DNA of 61,249 bases from Massilia sp. Root335 (GTDB lineage: Bacteria > Pseudomonadota > Gammaproteobacteria > Burkholderiales > Burkholderiaceae_D), in NCBI RefSeq assembly GCF_001425685.1, contig NZ_LMCY01000003.1, forward strand, positions 60,388 through 121,636. Direction: 5' to 3'. The translations under genes were made by a program, and so were the position numbers. This document shows, piece by piece, positions 58,501-61,249 of the stretch; position 1 is the stretch's first letter, and every line of letters begins with the position of its first letter. The notes beneath the pieces are model-generated. The model was not told the DNA's origin. It made no database searches and saw nothing but the letters and a program-made list of their open reading frames with translations.

Positions 58501-59116
58501 CCAGGTTGGCGTTCAGCTCGCGCAGGATGTCTTCGACGCGCAGCAGGTTCTCGCGCGTGTCGGACAGGCGGTTCTCGGTCTCGCGCCGGCGCTCCTTGTA
58601 TTTCGACACGCCGGCCGCCTCCTCGAGGAACACGCGCAGCTCTTCCGGGCGCGATTCGATGATGCGCGAGATCATCCCCTGGCCGATGATGGCGTAGGCG
58701 CGCGGTCCCAGGCCCGTGCCGAGGAAGATGTCCTGGATGTCGCGCCGGCGCACGGGCTGGCCGTTGATGTAGTACGTCGACGTGCCGTCGCGGGTCAAGG
58801 TGCGCTTGACGGCGATCTCGGCGTACTGGCTCCACTGGCCGGCCGCCTTGCCGGCGCTGTTGTCGAACACGAGTTCGACGGACGCGCGGCCGGCCGGCTT
58901 GCGGTTGGTGGAGCCGTTGAAGATCACGTCCTGCATCGACTCGCCGCGCAGCTCGGACGCTTTCGATTCGCCCAGCACCCACCGTACGGCATCGATGATG
59001 TTCGATTTGCCGCATCCGTTCGGGCCGACCACGCCGACCAGCTGCCCCGGCACCTGGAAATTGGTGGGATCGACGAAAGACTTAAATCCCGACAATTTGA
59101 TGGAGGATAGACGCAC
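55592..59116 (-). CDS. smc: Chromosome segregation protein SMC
   Basis: ATPase that organises and separates chromosomes with ScpA/ScpB. The 1174-residue protein has the N-terminal Walker A GPNGCGKSNIIDAVRW near 33 and two long coiled coils flanking a central hinge (about 500-660). The C-terminal part has the signature HLLSGGEKALTATALVF and Walker B FCLLDEVDAPLDDANTERF. The first codon is GTG at 59116. It is preceded by a predicted extended -10 promoter and coupled to zipA. Confidence 0.98.
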
Positions 59117-59153
59117 GTTCGCTTACGGTAAGGGGGAAGTCGATAAAGGCTGC

Positions 59154-59162
59154 ATCATACCA
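59154..59162 (-). promoter_or_regulatory. Predicted extended -10 promoter of smc
   Basis: Read on the minus strand, TGGTATGAT fits the extended -10 pattern (TGn plus TATGAT, one mismatch). The predicted start near 59147 gives about 31 nt of leader before the GTG of smc. No strong -35. Confidence 0.5.
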
Positions 59163-59209
59163 TCTGTGCCTTGCTTTTCGGCCAAGTTTTGGCCGTCGCG
59201 CGCGCGGCT

Positions 59210-59878
59210 TCAGGTGCAAAGGACGGCGAAGCGCACCCGGTCCGGCGCGCACGGCGGCACATACGGCCCCTGCGCCGGTTGCCAGTCGTTGCGCAGGTAC
59301 ACCCGGTCGCGCCCGGACAGCGTCAGCGCGGCGGCCGTCAGCCACTGGTGGGAATAGGCCGGGTCGGCGCGCGGCAGCAGGATCGTCGCCGCGAGCAGCC
59401 CCAGCAGCAGCGGCCTGGGCGAGCAGTCCTGCGCGGCGCGGGCGCGCGCGAGGAACAGCGCGGCCGCGCCCAGCCCGAGCACGCAGCCGGACAGCGCCTC
59501 GCTGGGCGCATGGGCGCCCACCCGGACGCGCGCCAGCGCGACGGCCGCCGCCAGCAGGGCGCCCGCCACCACGGCCGCCGCGCGCACCCGCCGCGGCTGG
59601 CGCTCGACGAGCAGGAATAACGCGACGGGAAACACGGCGCCGGCACGCGTGGCGTGGCCGGAGAAGCCGGTGAACGACAGCGCGCGCACGCCGATGCCCC
59701 AGCCGATGAACGCCACCTGGCTCGCGGCCGCCACGAGCATGGCGCCGGCGAACACGAGGCACCAGGCGAGCGCCAGGCGCCAGCAACGCGCGGCGACGAG
59801 CCAGGCTGTCACGCCGGCGGCGAGCAATGAGGTGACGTTGAGTCCGCCCAGCGCGGAAAGATGGGACCACCAGAGCAT
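59210..59878 (-). CDS. PAP2-family membrane phosphatase with altered catalytic motif
   Basis: A 222-residue polytopic protein of the PAP2 superfamily (lipid phosphatases or undecaprenyl-PP phosphatases). Conserved block 2 is present as TGFSGHATRAG. Block 3 reads ARVRVGAHAPSEALSG, so the R-x5-H arrangement is kept, but the final aspartate of HxxxD is glutamate. Block 1 (K-x6-RP) is not evident. About five hydrophobic helices and a soluble C-terminal tail (from SGRDRVYLRNDW) are predicted. The start is uncertain: ATG at 59878 or GTG at 59941, where the second would overlap the preceding gene. It lies between a DUF1631 gene and smc. Confidence 0.72.
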   Translation of the reverse strand: MLWWSHLSALGGLNVTSLLAAGVTAWLVAARCWRLALAWCLVFAGAMLVAAASQVAFIGWGIGVRALSFTGFSGHATRAGAVFPVALFLLVERQPRRVRAAAVVAGALLAAAVALARVRVGAHAPSEALSGCVLGLGAAALFLARARAAQDCSPRPLLLGLLAATILLPRADPAYSHQWLTAAALTLSGRDRVYLRNDWQPAQGPYVPPCAPDRVRFAVLCT

Positions 59879-59909
59879 GATACGTGGGACGAGGGATGCG
59901 ACGGCTCGA

Positions 59910-61249
59910 CTATAACCCGGCAGCCGGATGAGCACCAACACGCGCGGATGGCGCGATCGACGCGTCGTTGACGGCTCCCTGCGCCATCGCTTCGGACAAT
60001 ACCTGCCCCACGACGCCGTCGATCGCGAGCACCCGCGCGCTGCCGTCGTCGAGCGCGGCGGCCAGCTTGTCGGCCGCCAGCGAAAACGCTTCGCGCCGGC
60101 CCGCGCCCGAGAAAATGAACAAGGTCCGCAGCGGACTCACCCATGCCAGCTTGACCTTGCGCACGCCTTCGCCCAGGCGGAATTCCAGCCACATGCCGCG
60201 CTCCAGGCCGTCGACGGCGGACACCTCGGCCGCCCGCGCCGCGGCCTGCAGGGCGGCCGCGTTTTCCAGCTCGACGCGGCGCAGCGCATCCTGCTGGGCC
60301 GCCTCCACCGCCAGTTCCAGCTGGCGCTCGGGCGCCAGCTCGATGGGCGCGCGCACGATGGACGCGTGGTATTCGGCCAGGCGCGCGAAGAATTGCAGGC
60401 GCTCCGCGTCCTGCCATTTGATGGCATCGAGCCATTTGTTCAGCGTCGCGAGCAGGCGCGGCAGGCGGGCGATCAGGGCCTTGCGCTGCTCCGGCGTGGC
60501 CTTGGGCTTGACGCTCCAGATCAGGTCGTCCATGGCACGGGTGGCGTTGCCGACGGCGCCCGGGCGCGCATCCTCGATCGTGTGCGCGAAGGTCAGCACG
60601 GTCGTCCAGCGCTGCTCCAGGAAACCGCTGACGACGTCGATGACGTCGCCCGCCCGTACGCGCAGCGCCACGGCATCGCGCGCGTGGCGGGCCGCGACCT
60701 CGTGTCGTTCCTGCTTGATGGCCGTCGCGACGGGGGCGGCCAGCGCCGCCTCTTGCGCGGATTCGTCGGCCGCGATACCCGCCTCCAGCTCGGCGACGGC
60801 GCTGGCGAAGGCATCCGGCTTGGCTTCGCCGGCACGCGCGACGCTGCGCTGCATGGCCTGGAACAGCGGGTCGTTCGCGTTCTGGCGCTGTTCCCAGCCG
60901 ACGCGCGACACGAGGTCGACGAGGCGGCGCGCCGGGTGCGCTTCCTCGAAGAAGAAATTCTTGTCGAGCAGCGCCGCCTTGAGCACCGGGACCTGCAGCA
61001 GTTGCAGCAGTTCGCGCGTACGCGGCGGGATGCCGTCGTCCAGCAGCACGGTCTCGAACACGCGCGACAGCAGGTCCAGCGTGTGCTCGTCGCCGCGCGG
61101 CAGGCTGCCCTGGGGCAGGCTCTGCTTCAGGCGCGGCAGGTAGAACACATTGTGCGGCTGGGCGCCGGACGCGCCCGTGTGCGGCGCCTGCGCCAGCGCC
61201 GGCTCGATGCGGGCCAGCAGGTCCAGCAGCGGCGCCGCGCCGCCGTACT
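59910..61249 (-). CDS. DUF1631-family protein, 5' end missing at window edge
   Basis: The frame stays open without a stop from 59910 to the window end at 61249, so the gene starts beyond the edge; only the C-terminal portion (about 446 residues) is visible. It contains LLDDGIPPRTRELLQLLQVP, DKNFFFEEAHPARRLVDLVS and WLEFRLGEGVRKVKLAWVSP, which match the DUF1631 family. Some members are mis-annotated as thymidine phosphorylase. Function is unknown in this family; the C-terminal segment of a PilZ-like type (FRLGEGVRKVKLAWVSPLRT) may bind a ligand, but this is speculative. Confidence 0.85.
   Translation of the reverse strand, partial: YGGAAPLLDLLARIEPALAQAPHTGASGAQPHNVFYLPRLKQSLPQGSLPRGDEHTLDLLSRVFETVLLDDGIPPRTRELLQLLQVPVLKAALLDKNFFFEEAHPARRLVDLVSRVGWEQRQNANDPLFQAMQRSVARAGEAKPDAFASAVAELEAGIAADESAQEAALAAPVATAIKQERHEVAARHARDAVALRVRAGDVIDVVSGFLEQRWTTVLTFAHTIEDARPGAVGNATRAMDDLIWSVKPKATPEQRKALIARLPRLLATLNKWLDAIKWQDAERLQFFARLAEYHASIVRAPIELAPERQLELAVEAAQQDALRRVELENAAALQAAARAAEVSAVDGLERGMWLEFRLGEGVRKVKLAWVSPLRTLFIFSGAGRREAFSLAADKLAAALDDGSARVLAIDGVVGQVLSEAMAQGAVNDASIAPSARVGAHPAAGL

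Noticed and set aside
59879..59941. GTG start at 59941 for the PAP2 gene
   Set aside because: It would overlap the preceding DUF1631 gene and adds residues before the first membrane helix without a ribosome-binding site; not excluded, only less likely.

Overview
The window is chromosomal DNA from a high-GC betaproteobacterium, most likely an Oxalobacteraceae member close to Massilia, Duganella or Janthinobacterium. Three things point there: the order rpsB-tsf-pyrH-frr-uppS-cdsA-dxr-rseP-bamA-skp-lpxD-fabZ-lpxA-lpxB-rnhB-methyltransferase-ppsR/ppsA, the smc-zipA-ligA string, and the mix of many hybrid sensor kinases, c-di-GMP proteins and a PEP-CTERM protein. No rRNA, tRNA, CRISPR array, IS element or prophage was seen. 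Genes are densely packed with many ATGA overlaps, and no gene-free stretch exceeds 300 bases.

Region 1 (1-20,900, almost all minus strand) is the housekeeping envelope and translation cluster. Transcription starts at a good sigma70 promoter before rpsB. It runs through ribosomal protein S2, EF-Ts, UMP kinase and ribosome recycling factor, then undecaprenyl-PP synthase, CDP-DAG synthase, DXP reductoisomerase, site-2 protease RseP, BamA and Skp, then lipid A synthesis (LpxD, FabZ, LpxA, LpxB), RNase HII and an rRNA methyltransferase. Terminator-like hairpins lie after rpsB, tsf and skp. A REC-EAL protein with a lost catalytic glutamate follows, and then the divergent ppsR/ppsA pair.

Region 2 (20,950-25,640) holds map, glnD and an RluF-like pseudouridine synthase on the plus strand, with a REP-like paired hairpin element between the last two, and a small unknown gene on the minus strand.

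Region 3 (25,640-50,130) is accessory and signalling-rich. It has three orphan hybrid histidine kinases, a POT peptide transporter, a GNAT acetyltransferase and a HAF-repeat PEP-CTERM protein. It also has three candidate systems. (a) A periplasmic PhnD-type binding protein is translationally coupled to a membrane GGDEF-EAL enzyme. (b) A three-gene operon encodes a small conserved-looking protein, a double KaiC ATPase and a hybrid kinase. (c) A lipase is coupled to a Tli4-like immunity protein, which looks like an orphan type VI secretion effector-immunity pair. Two metallopeptidase-type genes (M28 and DUF885) flank that pair.

Region 4 (50,120-61,249, minus strand) contains a DUF1631 protein cut by the window edge, a PAP2 phosphatase, smc, zipA, ligA, galU, def and a small outer-membrane barrel protein. 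LigA carries an insertion that resembles an extra helix-hairpin-helix unit.

Most functional assignments come from recognising families and motifs by eye. No database search was run.
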